Shown here in pieces: positions 25,426 to 33,544 of a DNA stretch of 64,000 nucleotides. The translations under genes and the position numbers were made by a program. The stretch comes from VXYK01 sp965214565 (GTDB lineage Bacteria; Actinomycetota; Acidimicrobiia; Acidimicrobiales; Aldehydirespiratoraceae): the NCBI GenBank assembly GCA_965214565.1, contig OZ243951.1, positions 868,001 through 932,000 on the forward strand. The letters are read 5' to 3'. Numbering within the stretch: position 1 is the stretch's first letter; each line of letters opens with the position of its first letter. The notes below the pieces were generated by a model. It searched no databases. It saw only the letters and a program-made list of their open reading frames with translations, and was not told where the DNA came from.

Positions 25426-26376
25426 GTGTCCTCATTTTCGGCGTCGCTTCGAGCGGCTTTGCTCGGGCCGGTCAGCCCCGCCCGCTACGTGCGTTGGACT
25501 CGTGGCGCGCTGTGGTCGCTGACCGTGATCGTGGTGTCGGGCGGAGCCGTGCGCCTGACCGGATCAGGGCTGGGCTGCTCGGACTGGCCGAACTGCGAGG
25601 AGGACCAGTTCGTGGCCGACTTGGAGTACCACGCCTTGATCGAGTTCGCGAACCGCCTCTTTACCGGCGTGGTGGCGGTGGCGGTGATCATGGCCGTGCT
25701 CGGTTCGCTGCGGCGCTCCCCGCGGCGGGCAGACCTGCTGGGCTGGTCGTGGGGGCTCGTGGCCGGAGTGGCAGCTCAGGTCGTGCTGGGCGCGGTCCTC
25801 GTCAAGACCGAACTCGATCCCAGGTTCACGATGGGGCACTTCCTGTTGAGCATGGTGCTGTTGGCCAACGCGGTGGTGCTCATGGACCTTGCGGGACGAG
25901 ACGATGCTACCGCTCGCCGATCTCCGGGGGTGTTCACCCCTGCGGCGCGTGCGATCTCAGCAGTAGGTGCGATTCTGCTGGTCAGCGGCACAATCGTCAC
26001 GGGGGCCGGGCCCCACAGCGGAAGCGACGAAGCGGAGGTCGCGCAGCGTCTGCCCTTCCTCGTGCGTGAGGTGACCCGCGTCCACAGCATCATCGCGCTG
26101 GTGCTATTAGGGGGGATTCTGTGGCTGGTTCGCTCGGCCCACCGACAGCAGCAGCCCGAGGTTCGCAAGCACGGGCTGGTCGCTGCAGGTCTACTCGTCG
26201 CCCAGGGTGGCATCGGCTACTGGCAGTACTTCGCGGGTGTGCCGGTGCTGCTGGTCGGGGTCCATATCCTTGGGGCCTCTTTGAGCTGGATTGCCATCGT
26301 CCGGTTGCACCTGTCGACGGCTGTCGACACCGCAGTCTCGGCCAGTCGGCCCAGGTCGCCGGAGCCGGTGCCATGA
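25426..26376 (+). CDS. ctaA: Haem A synthase
   Basis: Converts haem O to haem A for the aa3 oxidase; an eight-helix membrane enzyme of the COX15/CtaA family, 316 residues. Marks are GGAVRLTGSGLGCSDWPNC near the N-terminus, the haem-ligand histidines in EFANRLFTG, in MGHFLLS, in TRVHSIIAL and in VHILGASLSW, and a GPHSG motif after the fourth helix. The start may be GTG 25426 or TTG 25420; neither has a strong ribosome site. Its stop overlaps the clpS ATG by four bases (ATGA), so clpS and the DUF2017 gene are probably co-expressed with it. Confidence 0.93.
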   Translation: MSSFSASLRAALLGPVSPARYVRWTRGALWSLTVIVVSGGAVRLTGSGLGCSDWPNCEEDQFVADLEYHALIEFANRLFTGVVAVAVIMAVLGSLRRSPRRADLLGWSWGLVAGVAAQVVLGAVLVKTELDPRFTMGHFLLSMVLLANAVVLMDLAGRDDATARRSPGVFTPAARAISAVGAILLVSGTIVTGAGPHSGSDEAEVAQRLPFLVREVTRVHSIIALVLLGGILWLVRSAHRQQQPEVRKHGLVAAGLLVAQGGIGYWQYFAGVPVLLVGVHILGASLSWIAIVRLHLSTAVDTAVSASRPRSPEPVP

Positions 26377-26660
26377 CCGCACCGGTTATGGCCCCCGAGA
26401 CGGAGGTCGCCGAATCCTTCGACTACGCCCGGCCCTGGAAGGTGATCGTCTGGGACGACCCCATAAATCTGATGTCGTATGTGGCGTTCGTTTTCCAGAA
26501 ACTGTTCGGCTACTCCAAGGAGAAGGCTCAGCGGTTGATGATGGAGGTCCACATTGACGGCAAGGCCGTGGTGTCGTCGGGGACTAGGGAGAAGGCCGAG
26601 TTCGATGTCTTTCGACTTCACGAGCACGGACTCTGGGCTACCATGGAGAAAGACGAATGA
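26373..26660 (+). CDS. clpS: ATP-dependent Clp protease adaptor ClpS
   Basis: A small adaptor, 95 residues, that delivers N-end rule substrates to the ClpAP or ClpCP protease. Family marks are WKVIVWDDPINLMSYVAFVFQKLFG with the Asp-Asp-Pro-hydrophobic-Asn/x-Met pair for N-degron binding, GYSKEKAQRLMMEVH, and GKAVVSSG. The start ATG 26373 overlaps the ctaA stop, and its end overlaps the next gene's ATG by four bases. The extra 20 residues before the core domain are the flexible N-terminal arm. Confidence 0.96.
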   Translation: MTAPVMAPETEVAESFDYARPWKVIVWDDPINLMSYVAFVFQKLFGYSKEKAQRLMMEVHIDGKAVVSSGTREKAEFDVFRLHEHGLWATMEKDE

Positions 26661-27115
26661 ACCGCTTTCGTCCTGAGGGTCGCGTCGTCGTCGTGGATCT
26701 GCCTTCCGGGGAGCTCGAGGTGCTGTCCCAGGTGCTGTCGGATCTGCGCGACCTGCTGATCAAGGGCCAGGACAGCACTTTGAGGCGGCTCAAACCTCCC
26801 GCACATCTGGACAGCTCCGAGGCCGAGACTTCGTATCGAGAACTGGTCGACGACGACCTCCTGCGCAGCCGTCTTGAAGCGATCGAACTGGTCGAGTCGA
26901 CACTTGAGGGGGCTGAACTCGACGCTGCAGGCGCCGCGGCCTGGATGCAGAGCCTCAACAGCCTGCGATTGGTGCTCGGTGAGCAGCTCACCCTCGCTGG
27001 TGTCGATCTCGTCAATCACAAGATTCCCGACACCGCCTCGGCCGCGCTGTATGAATGGATCGGCTGGCTCCTCGAACAGCTCATCGACGCCGCCAGTCAG
27101 GCACACGACCTTTAG
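26657..27115 (+). CDS. DUF2017 family protein
   Basis: A 152-residue soluble, mostly helical protein. The family is known as the regular partner gene of clpS in actinobacteria; its biochemical role is not established. Features seen are a short N-terminal strand region (RVVVVDLPSGELEVLSQVLSDLRDLL), a run of acidic residues near 60-75, and a C-terminal part with LNSLRLVLGEQL and YEWIGWLLEQLI that is well kept in the family. The ATG overlaps the clpS stop by four bases, so the two proteins are translationally coupled. A role connected to ClpS-dependent proteolysis is an inference from gene order. Confidence 0.85.
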   Translation: MNRFRPEGRVVVVDLPSGELEVLSQVLSDLRDLLIKGQDSTLRRLKPPAHLDSSEAETSYRELVDDDLLRSRLEAIELVESTLEGAELDAAGAAAWMQSLNSLRLVLGEQLTLAGVDLVNHKIPDTASAALYEWIGWLLEQLIDAASQAHDL

Positions 27116-27154
27116 CGCATCGGCTGGATCTCTGCCGTGCGGCCGAGTCCGCTG

Positions 27155-28006
27155 TCAGTCTCCTGTGCAGTACCAGAAACCACCGGCTGTGCCGGGTCCG
27201 GTGTGCGCGGCGATCGACGGGCCGACGCGGTAGCGAACCAGCTCCACCTCGACAGGGGCAGCCCGCAACCTCTGCTCGATTCCCTCGGTGAATACCAATG
27301 TGGCCGGATCGGCGAGGCACACCCCGGCCCGTATCGGTCGGCTCTGCGCCAAGAAGCACGCAACGATCTGATCGCACATCTCATCAACGCTGTGTCCCTG
27401 TGCCACAACCTCGAGATCGCTTCCGTATCCCGAGAGGACTGCGACCCCTTCATGTTCGCTCGGTTCACCGTCGTTGAGTAGTTCCGCGCTGAAGCGACCG
27501 CCCCGGCGAGCAAAGTCCCGTGCGCCGAGGATGAACGCCGTGCCTATCCCCTTGCGTATCCGTTGGGCCCGAGCGACCACCTCGGTGACCGATGCGTCAA
27601 TGGCGATGGCCGAGGCGGCCTCCCAGACACAGCACGAAACGCCGAACGAGGCGGTGCCGGAGTCAACGACATGTACATCAGCGTCGACCAATTCGGCCGC
27701 GATGCGTGCGCTGTTGATGGTTCCGGAGTGTTCGGCGCCGATGTGAACCGAGACGATGTCGGTCGCACCCTGTTCGACGGCGGACCGATAGATCTCGCTG
27801 AACGTACCCGGGCTCGGCTGTGAAGTTGTGATCTCTGGAACTCCTCCGTTGCTGAACCGCGACCAGAAGGCATCGGCGGTCAGGTCGATTCCCTCGCGAT
27901 AATCGACACCGTCGATATTGACGGTGATCGGAGCAACCTGGATTCCGAACTCCGCAGCGAGTTCCGGTGGTAGCTGGGAGGCCGAGTCGGTGACGAGCGC
28001 TATCAC
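27155..28006 (-). CDS. DegV family fatty-acid-binding protein
   Basis: A 283-residue DegV-type protein. Members bind a fatty acid between two domains and, in Gram-positive bacteria, present it to fatty acid kinase (FakB role). Marks are ALVTDSASQLP at the N-terminus, VNIDGVDYREGIDL, TSQPSPGTFSEIYR with the fatty-acid-contacting Thr-Ser-Gln-Pro, and HIGAEHSGTINSA. The start is GTG 28006, overlapping the plsY stop by four bases. The pairing with plsY fits a lipid-synthesis role, since acyl phosphate or fatty acid supply precedes the PlsY step. Confidence 0.92.
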   Translation of the reverse strand: MIALVTDSASQLPPELAAEFGIQVAPITVNIDGVDYREGIDLTADAFWSRFSNGGVPEITTSQPSPGTFSEIYRSAVEQGATDIVSVHIGAEHSGTINSARIAAELVDADVHVVDSGTASFGVSCCVWEAASAIAIDASVTEVVARAQRIRKGIGTAFILGARDFARRGGRFSAELLNDGEPSEHEGVAVLSGYGSDLEVVAQGHSVDEMCDQIVACFLAQSRPIRAGVCLADPATLVFTEGIEQRLRAAPVEVELVRYRVGPSIAAHTGPGTAGGFWYCTGD

Positions 28007-28659
28007 TGTCCGCTGCGCCGCTCATTGAAGGTGTCAACCGTTTCGGCACCGGCGGCGAACCGCAGCGCGATGATGGCTGAACTGGCCGCTGCCGCTAGCG
28101 GTAGGGAAACGGTGGGCGTGACCCCGCCCGGGTTGCGATAGCCGTGCCACCACCAGTGCGCCGCTGTCAGCACCCAGGTGGTACTGGCCACGGTCGTGGC
28201 TGTCCGCGTCCGCCGCTTGAGCGGCAATGCCGACGTTGCCAGCGCTACGGCCGCGTCCAACGGCAGATAGACGGGGAACGTGCCGATGACCTGCCCGATG
28301 CTGGTCGCCACTCCCTTTCCGCCGGTGCGGCCGACGGGGAAGCAATGGCCCCCGACCGCGGCGGTCGAAGCGAGGTTCGCGCCTGCTGGGCCTGCTAGCG
28401 CTCGGCCGAGCCGGGCCGCAGCAACACCCTTGGCGATGTCTGCCACACTCACAGCGGCTCCCCAAGACTTGCCGAGCACATGACCGGCGTTCAGTGCACC
28501 GGGGTTCCCCGTTCCAGATGTGCGCAGATCGGGCCGCTTCGCAAGACGGGCCGCAATATCAGCCGAAGGGATCATGCCGAGCAGATAACCGCCGCTCGCC
28601 ACGGCCAGGAGGCGCACTGTCCTGCGTCGGGTACGAATGGACCCTTTCACCACAGGCAT
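28003..28659 (-). CDS. plsY: Acyl-phosphate glycerol-3-phosphate acyltransferase, PlsY-like
   Basis: A membrane acyltransferase for the first step of phospholipid synthesis, using acyl-phosphate. 218 residues from ATG 28659. Family motifs are present in slightly diverged form: GMIPSADIAARL, GTGNPGALNAGHVLG (usually GSGNxGATN) and GGHCFPVGRTGGKGVATSIG. Four to five hydrophobic helices are visible. The upstream TTG at 28680 is possible but less likely. The His and Gly-Lys-Gly residues of the active site are kept, so activity is expected; the Thr-to-Leu change in the second motif is unusual. Confidence 0.85.
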   Translation of the reverse strand: MPVVKGSIRTRRRTVRLLAVASGGYLLGMIPSADIAARLAKRPDLRTSGTGNPGALNAGHVLGKSWGAAVSVADIAKGVAAARLGRALAGPAGANLASTAAVGGHCFPVGRTGGKGVATSIGQVIGTFPVYLPLDAAVALATSALPLKRRTRTATTVASTTWVLTAAHWWWHGYRNPGGVTPTVSLPLAAAASSAIIALRFAAGAETVDTFNERRSGQ

Positions 28660-28740
28660 TACCGTACTGCTTGCCCACAAATGCGCGCACGCTCAGGGAC
28701 CAGACGGCGTATGCTGTCGTTCGGCCGGTTCTCTGGTCGG

Positions 28741-28816
28741 GCCCCGTTCGTCCAGCGGCCTAGGACGCCGGCCTTTCACGCCGGTAACACGGGTTCGAAT
28801 CCCGTACGGGGTACCA
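28741..28816 (+). tRNA. tRNA-Glu (anticodon TTC)
   Basis: A full cloverleaf can be folded by eye. The acceptor arm pairs 28741-28747 with 28806-28812 (G-U at the first pair). The D-arm has GCGGCCTAGGACGC. The anticodon stem is CCGGC/GCCGG around the loop CTTTCAC, giving anticodon TTC for Glu. The T-arm is ACGGG/CCCGT around TTCGAAT. The discriminator is A and the CCA end is encoded (28814-28816). It stands alone, between plsY (divergent) and the amidohydrolase gene (convergent). No direct repeat of its 3' end was seen, so there is no sign of an integrated element here. Confidence 0.95.
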
Positions 28817-28881
28817 CCGCGCGGCTCCCGTTGGCCCGCCTATGCGTACCTCCGAACAGTACTCAGATTGACGGCTGGCTG

Positions 28882-30051
28882 CTACAAGCCGTAGATCCGG
28901 GCGGCGTTGTCGTGGAGGATCTTCTGCAGGGTGGCATCGTCGAGCGAGGACAGGGCGCCTGTGGCGTAGTCGCGGGGGTACTGCGCGGGCGTGGCCGGAC
29001 CCGGGAACTGGCAGGTCGGATGCGGGTAGTCGGTCTCGTAGAGGATGTTGTCGGGGTAGAGCTCGATAGCGAACCTGGCCGAGGCCTGCTCGAACCAGAA
29101 GCAACCGTAGATCTGCCGCATGAAGTACTCGCTCGGCAGCAGGTCGTACTCGGGATGCTCTATCACCACTCCACCGTTGCGCCACTGCCAGTCGAACGAT
29201 TCGAGCGCTCCGGGGATCCAACCTGTGCCGCTCTCCACTGAGACGAGCGTCAGGTCCGGGAAGCGGTGGCACACACCACCGAAGATCAGGTCTGCGATGC
29301 AGCGCATGTTGTCGAGGAAGATCAGCGACGACACCTTGGCGAAGTTGGTCATCCAGCCCATTTCAGCAGCGTCCTCGAGCTGTGTGCCCATCGATCCTCC
29401 GCCTACGTGGAAGCTCACCGACACGCCCGCCTCCTGGGCAACGGCCCAGACCGGGTCCCAGTGTCTTGATCCCAACGGGGGCATGCCGTGGTCCTGGGGT
29501 TGGTTGCAGAAGTTGATGGCGCGGTGTCCTGCCTCCACGCAGCGGGTGATCTCCGCGACCGCGAAGTCAACGTCCCAGAAGGGCACGGCGGTCACGCCGA
29601 CGAGGCGACTCCGGTCAGCGGCGGTCCAATCAGACACCCAGTCGTTGAAGGCACGGACGCATTGCTTGACCACTTCGGGTTCGCCCATCTTCATGAAGTA
29701 AGCGTTGCCGAAGCCGCCGATGTTGGGGTAGAGCACCTGGGCGCGAATGCCCTGATCGTCCATGAACTTGAGTCGTTCACCACTGTCGTACATCGACGGG
29801 TGGATCTCGTCGAAGGTGTTGGGAACCTTCAGGGGCATGAGGCCGTCGAAGCCTGCCATCGAGTAGAAGCCGGGTTGTCCCAGGCGGTTGCCGTCGCAGA
29901 TCCACACGTCCTGGCCGTCGATGCGTTCAACATGCGGGACTCTGTCGTGCATTGACGCCGGGGTACGGGCGGTCCAGACGTCGGGTGGTTCGGTCACATG
30001 GGTGTCGACGTCGATGACATCGAAGCGTTCGAAGAGGTCGGTGGTGTTCAC
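28882..30051 (-). CDS. Amidohydrolase family protein (amidohydrolase 2)
   Basis: A 389-residue metal-dependent TIM-barrel hydrolase or decarboxylase of the amidohydrolase-2 group. The metal-binding motif at the N-terminus reads DVDTHVTEP (D-x-D-x-H in place of the usual D-x-H-x-H). Further likely ligands are SFHVGG in the middle of the barrel and the late YETDYPHPTCQFPG with the catalytic Asp. Paralogues of this type are abundant in actinobacteria that degrade steroids, aromatics or terpenoids. The neighbouring SDR and barrel protein are on the same strand but separated by 384 bases, so co-transcription is not certain. Substrate unknown. Confidence 0.9.
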   Translation of the reverse strand: MNTTDLFERFDVIDVDTHVTEPPDVWTARTPASMHDRVPHVERIDGQDVWICDGNRLGQPGFYSMAGFDGLMPLKVPNTFDEIHPSMYDSGERLKFMDDQGIRAQVLYPNIGGFGNAYFMKMGEPEVVKQCVRAFNDWVSDWTAADRSRLVGVTAVPFWDVDFAVAEITRCVEAGHRAINFCNQPQDHGMPPLGSRHWDPVWAVAQEAGVSVSFHVGGGSMGTQLEDAAEMGWMTNFAKVSSLIFLDNMRCIADLIFGGVCHRFPDLTLVSVESGTGWIPGALESFDWQWRNGGVVIEHPEYDLLPSEYFMRQIYGCFWFEQASARFAIELYPDNILYETDYPHPTCQFPGPATPAQYPRDYATGALSSLDDATLQKILHDNAARIYGL

Positions 30052-30435
30052 GACTACAAGACTCGCACTGCCGCGGCTGTCAACGCCATTTCAGCAGAAA
30101 TCAGCCAAAAGGGACTTGGGTCCGGCTAGCGAAATCGCCAACCGGACCCTGTTTTCCCTGGAGGGGGACGGGAATGAAGTTCCCGAGTCTGAAGCATCCG
30201 GCCCTGCGCCCAGATGACCTCGAACCCACACACAACTGTAGTGCATGAATCTGACAGTGTTCAACATTTAAGCAAAGAAACCGCAATGAAAAAGTAAAGA
30301 ACTGGGGAAAACCCGAACCCAATTGTATTGAAACAGATTGAATTCTCACCAAAACCCGGGTGTGAAGCCATCGAGAATGCGTCGCTCGCGTTTCGATGGC
30401 TGTCACAATTCGGCGGTTCGGCTTGGCCCCGGGTC
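30052..30435. other. Intergenic region with an AT-rich half
   Basis: 384 bases between the amidohydrolase start and the SDR stop. The right half (about 30235-30355) is clearly AT-richer than its surroundings, with several A runs. I see no ORF with coding character, no tRNA and no repeat apart from the hairpin listed at 30118-30155. It should hold the amidohydrolase promoter on the minus strand. Confidence 0.5.
30118..30155. terminator. Possible bidirectional hairpin terminator
   Basis: Perfect 8-base arms GGGTCCGG (30118-30125) and CCGGACCC (30142-30149) with a 16-base loop. On the plus strand TGTTTTC follows directly; on the minus strand a TTTT run follows after seven bases. It could end transcripts from the SDR side before the amidohydrolase gene. 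The long loop makes this moderate. Confidence 0.4.
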
Positions 30436-31227
30436 CTAGGTGTCGTAGAACTCTCCGGCATTGACCAGCAGGCGCTGACCGGTGACCATCCGGGCACGGT
30501 CCGAGGCGAAGAACACCGCCGCTTCGGCCACATCCGCGTCGGTGGGCATCTCGCGCAGGGACATGCCCTGAGCGATCTCGTCCCGCACCTCCTCAGCGGT
30601 GATGCCCCGCTCAGCTGCCTGCCACTCACAGAACATCTTCACGTTCGGGCCCCACATCCAGGTGGGCAAAACGGTGTTCACCCTGATCCCTTGAGGACCG
30701 AGTTCCGCGGCCATGTTCCGTGCCATGGCGAGCAGGGCAGACTTGGCGGCCGAATAAGCGAATTGCGGGATCGCTTCCACCGGTTTGAGCGACGCTTGCG
30801 AACCGATCAGCACGACCGAGCCACCCCGCTCATTGGCAGCCAAAGTCGGCACAACCGAACGGACCACATTGACCGCGCCCAGCGCGTTGACGTTGAGCAC
30901 CCTCCGCAGTTCGTCATCGTCGAGGTCGGCGAAGGACCCGACGGTTGCGTCCATGGCGGCAACGTTGATCACCGCATCGAGCCCGCCGAAGCGCTCCACA
31001 CCGGCACCCACTGCGGCTTCAAGCGATGCCCGGTCCATCATGTCGGCGCCGGCAACGAGGATCCGTTTCCCTGAGGGGTCGAGTTCGGCGGATGCAGCGG
31101 TGAGGCGTTCCAGATTGCGGGCGACCGCGACCACGTTGGCGCCGTCACGCAGCGCGGCGGCGGCACACGATCTGCCGAGCCCCGGCCCGACCCCCACCAC
31201 CATCACTGTCGAGTTCTCGAGAATCAT
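30436..31227 (-). CDS. Short-chain dehydrogenase/reductase
   Basis: A 263-residue classical SDR oxidoreductase. The cofactor motif is GVGPGLG near residues 12-18 (usual form TGxxxGIG), followed by an Arg after the second strand (AVARN) that favours NADP. The NVAA strand, the Ser of IGSQAS and the catalytic YSAAK are present. The C-terminal MVTGQRLLVNAGEFYDT is the usual end of the fold. It lies 11 bases after the dimeric-barrel gene stop and is surely in the same transcript. It probably acts on a hydroxyl or keto group of a catabolic intermediate; the substrate is unknown. Confidence 0.93.
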   Translation of the reverse strand: MILENSTVMVVGVGPGLGRSCAAAALRDGANVVAVARNLERLTAASAELDPSGKRILVAGADMMDRASLEAAVGAGVERFGGLDAVINVAAMDATVGSFADLDDDELRRVLNVNALGAVNVVRSVVPTLAANERGGSVVLIGSQASLKPVEAIPQFAYSAAKSALLAMARNMAAELGPQGIRVNTVLPTWMWGPNVKMFCEWQAAERGITAEEVRDEIAQGMSLREMPTDADVAEAAVFFASDRARMVTGQRLLVNAGEFYDT

Positions 31228-31238
31228 TGCTCAGCTCC

Positions 31239-32042
31239 TTACCAGAGTTGGTCTGTGTAGGCGTCGGTTCCGACGATCGTCGGCCGGAAGGGTGCGGCAT
31301 AGACGACTTCGCCGAGCCCGCTCGCCGCTAGACCGTCGGCGTAGGCACGGAACCTGTCCCAGACCGCGGTCGGTTCGTCCTCCAAGAAGAAGCACTGCAA
31401 CTGGCGGTCGGTGGGCCCGGGCGGCATGCCCAGATCCATCGGGGCATGGTCGGTGTCGCCGCTTGATGAGTCCTGGTAGTGCCACGAGATCATGCTGGCG
31501 ATCGGCGAGCCGGCCATCAGTGCCGGTAGCGCTTGATCGTTGAGGTGAGCCACCAACTGCTCCTCGCTCACCCCGTCCGCCGGATCGACCGCCACCACGC
31601 CGAGCCCCTTGTAGGGATGGTCCAGCGCCAACTCGACCGGGACGGGGTCGGCGTCGCGGTAGTGGTAGCCGGGGCGCTCCAACAGCACGGTGTGTGCATG
31701 AACCCGATTCTGGAATCCCCGGTTGTTCTGGTAGAGCCACACGACCTGGTCCGCACCCCAGGCGAAATGTTCTTCGTGGCCGCCTTCGAGCACGTAGTAG
31801 ATCGCCAGATACGAGCCGGCCTCGACTGGACTGGCCACCGGCGTGTCGCCACGCGGGAAGCGCAGATCCTTGAGTTCCTTGGTGGCGACCCAGCGCTTCC
31901 CTGCGAAGAGCTTCGGGCCGATCATGCAGCCCGCGTAGAAATGGTCGCGTTCATACCAGCGGTTGTATTCGACTTCGTAGCCCTTCTCGGGGTCGACCAT
32001 CGTGAACAGCATGGAACCGACTCTGATGGGGTGATCGTTCAT
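31239..32042 (-). CDS. Conserved dimeric alpha/beta-barrel-type protein
   Basis: A 267-residue soluble protein. The N-terminal part, IRVGSMLFTMVDPEKGYEVEYNRWYERDHFYAGCM, has the layout of EthD/antibiotic monooxygenase-type ferredoxin-like folds: a first strand, then a helix with N-x-W-Y-x-x-D-H. A second half with similar layout (GVVAVDPADGVSEEQLVAHLNDQALPALM) suggests an internal duplication. Families like this occur in polyketide and aromatic/steroid catabolic clusters. It is the first gene of a two-gene unit with the SDR. The promoter should lie in the 180-base gap shared with the divergent ino1 gene. Confidence 0.7.
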   Translation of the reverse strand: MNDHPIRVGSMLFTMVDPEKGYEVEYNRWYERDHFYAGCMIGPKLFAGKRWVATKELKDLRFPRGDTPVASPVEAGSYLAIYYVLEGGHEEHFAWGADQVVWLYQNNRGFQNRVHAHTVLLERPGYHYRDADPVPVELALDHPYKGLGVVAVDPADGVSEEQLVAHLNDQALPALMAGSPIASMISWHYQDSSSGDTDHAPMDLGMPPGPTDRQLQCFFLEDEPTAVWDRFRAYADGLAASGLGEVVYAAPFRPTIVGTDAYTDQLW

Positions 32043-32222
32043 TCCTACTCCCGGGGTAGTTGTGGCGTAGCGGCCAAGGGTTCCAGAAATCAGCTATCGA
32101 ATACAATCCGACCGATCCATTCGGCGACCAGTGCGGGTCTGGAGGCTCCCTCAATCTCGACTCTAGAACCAACCCGCGCCCCACAACACTTCGAGCACCG
32201 CTCATGCTCATATGCTCAACAG

Positions 32223-33524
32223 ATGACTGCTCGTGACATTGCACCTCCCACCGGAAAGCTCGGTGTGCTCACCCCAGGGATGGGTGCCGTTGCCTCCACC
32301 TTCACCGCAGGTGTGCTCGCCGCCCGCCAGAGCGGCGAGGCACCGCTCGGTTCTGTCAGCCAGATCGCCCACATCCGTCTCGGGACCCGCGATGAGAACC
32401 GCAATCCGCTGATCCGTGATTTCGTGCCACTGGCCCGTCTCGACGACATCGTGTTCGGGGGATGGGATCCGATCTCGGCCAACGCCCTTGAAGCCGCCCG
32501 TACCTGCGGGGTCCTCGAGGAACGCGACCTGGCCCCGATCTCAGCGGAGATGGAGGGCATCGTCGCCATGGACGCGGTGTTCGACCAGCGCTGGGTCAGC
32601 CGCCTGAGCGGGGCGCGGGTCAAGACCGAGACCGACATGTGGGATCAGGCGATGGCCCTCATGTCCGACATTGAGAACTTCCGGATCGAGAACGACTGCG
32701 AGCGTCTGGTCATGGTGTGGTGCGGTTCGACCGAGGCCTTCCAGGAACCCAGCGAAGTCCACGCCACCATCGAGTCGTTCGAGACCGGCCTGAAGAACAA
32801 CGACGACAACATCTCCCCGAGCCAGATCTACGTCTACGCCGCATTGCAGTCGGGTGTGCCTTTCGCCAACGGCGCCCCCAACCTGTCGACGGACCTGCCG
32901 TGCATGATCGAACTGTCGCACCGCAACCGCGTGCCGATCGCGGGCAAGGACTTCAAGACCGGCCAGACGCTAATGAAGACCCTGATCGCACCCGGCCTGA
33001 AGGCTCGAATGCTGGGGCTCCGCGGCTGGTACTCCACCAACATCTTGGGCAACCGGGACGGCGAGGTGCTCGACGCTCCCGAGAACTTCAAGACCAAGGA
33101 GGAGTCGAAGCTGGGGGTGCTGCACACGATCCTGCAGCCCGAAACCTACCCCGAGCTCTACGGCAACGTCGACCATGTGGTGCGGATCAACTACTACCCG
33201 CCGCGCGGCGACAACAAGGAAGGCTGGGACGCGATCGACATCTTCGGGTGGATGGGCTACCCGATGCAGATCAAGATCGACTTCCTGTGCCGCGACTCGA
33301 TCCTCGCCGCCCCGATCGTGTTGGACCTGGCGCTGTTCATGGATCTGGCGGCACGCGCCGGCGAGTGCGGCGTGCAGGAGTGGTTGAGCTTCTATCTCAA
33401 GGCGCCGCAGGCCGCAGGCGATGTTCCGGCCGAACAGGACCTGTTCATCCAGCAGACCAAGCTGAAGAACACTCTGCGCGAGTGGATGGGTGAACCCGCC
33501 GTTACCCATTCCGAGGCCGGCTGA
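32223..33524 (+). CDS. ino1: Inositol-3-phosphate synthase
   Basis: Converts glucose 6-phosphate to myo-inositol 3-phosphate using NAD; the entry to phosphatidylinositol and mycothiol in actinobacteria. 433 residues. Family marks are LGVLTPGMGAVAST (NAD-binding Gly-rich loop), VFGGWDP, SPSQIYVYAALQSGVPFANGAPN, the Lys-rich GKDFKTGQT catalytic segment, GWYSTNILGNRDG and DYYPPRGD-like NYYPPRGD, IDIFGWMG. ATG 32223 gives the family-like N-terminus. It is divergent from the barrel-protein gene and converges with the CoA-transferase gene. Confidence 0.94.
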   Translation: MTARDIAPPTGKLGVLTPGMGAVASTFTAGVLAARQSGEAPLGSVSQIAHIRLGTRDENRNPLIRDFVPLARLDDIVFGGWDPISANALEAARTCGVLEERDLAPISAEMEGIVAMDAVFDQRWVSRLSGARVKTETDMWDQAMALMSDIENFRIENDCERLVMVWCGSTEAFQEPSEVHATIESFETGLKNNDDNISPSQIYVYAALQSGVPFANGAPNLSTDLPCMIELSHRNRVPIAGKDFKTGQTLMKTLIAPGLKARMLGLRGWYSTNILGNRDGEVLDAPENFKTKEESKLGVLHTILQPETYPELYGNVDHVVRINYYPPRGDNKEGWDAIDIFGWMGYPMQIKIDFLCRDSILAAPIVLDLALFMDLAARAGECGVQEWLSFYLKAPQAAGDVPAEQDLFIQQTKLKNTLREWMGEPAVTHSEAG

Positions 33525-33544
33525 CCAACCCGGAGTCGACCACC

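Noticed and set aside
28741..28816. tRNA-Glu as an integration site of a genomic island
   Set aside because: No integrase gene and no direct repeat of the tRNA 3' end could be found on either side.
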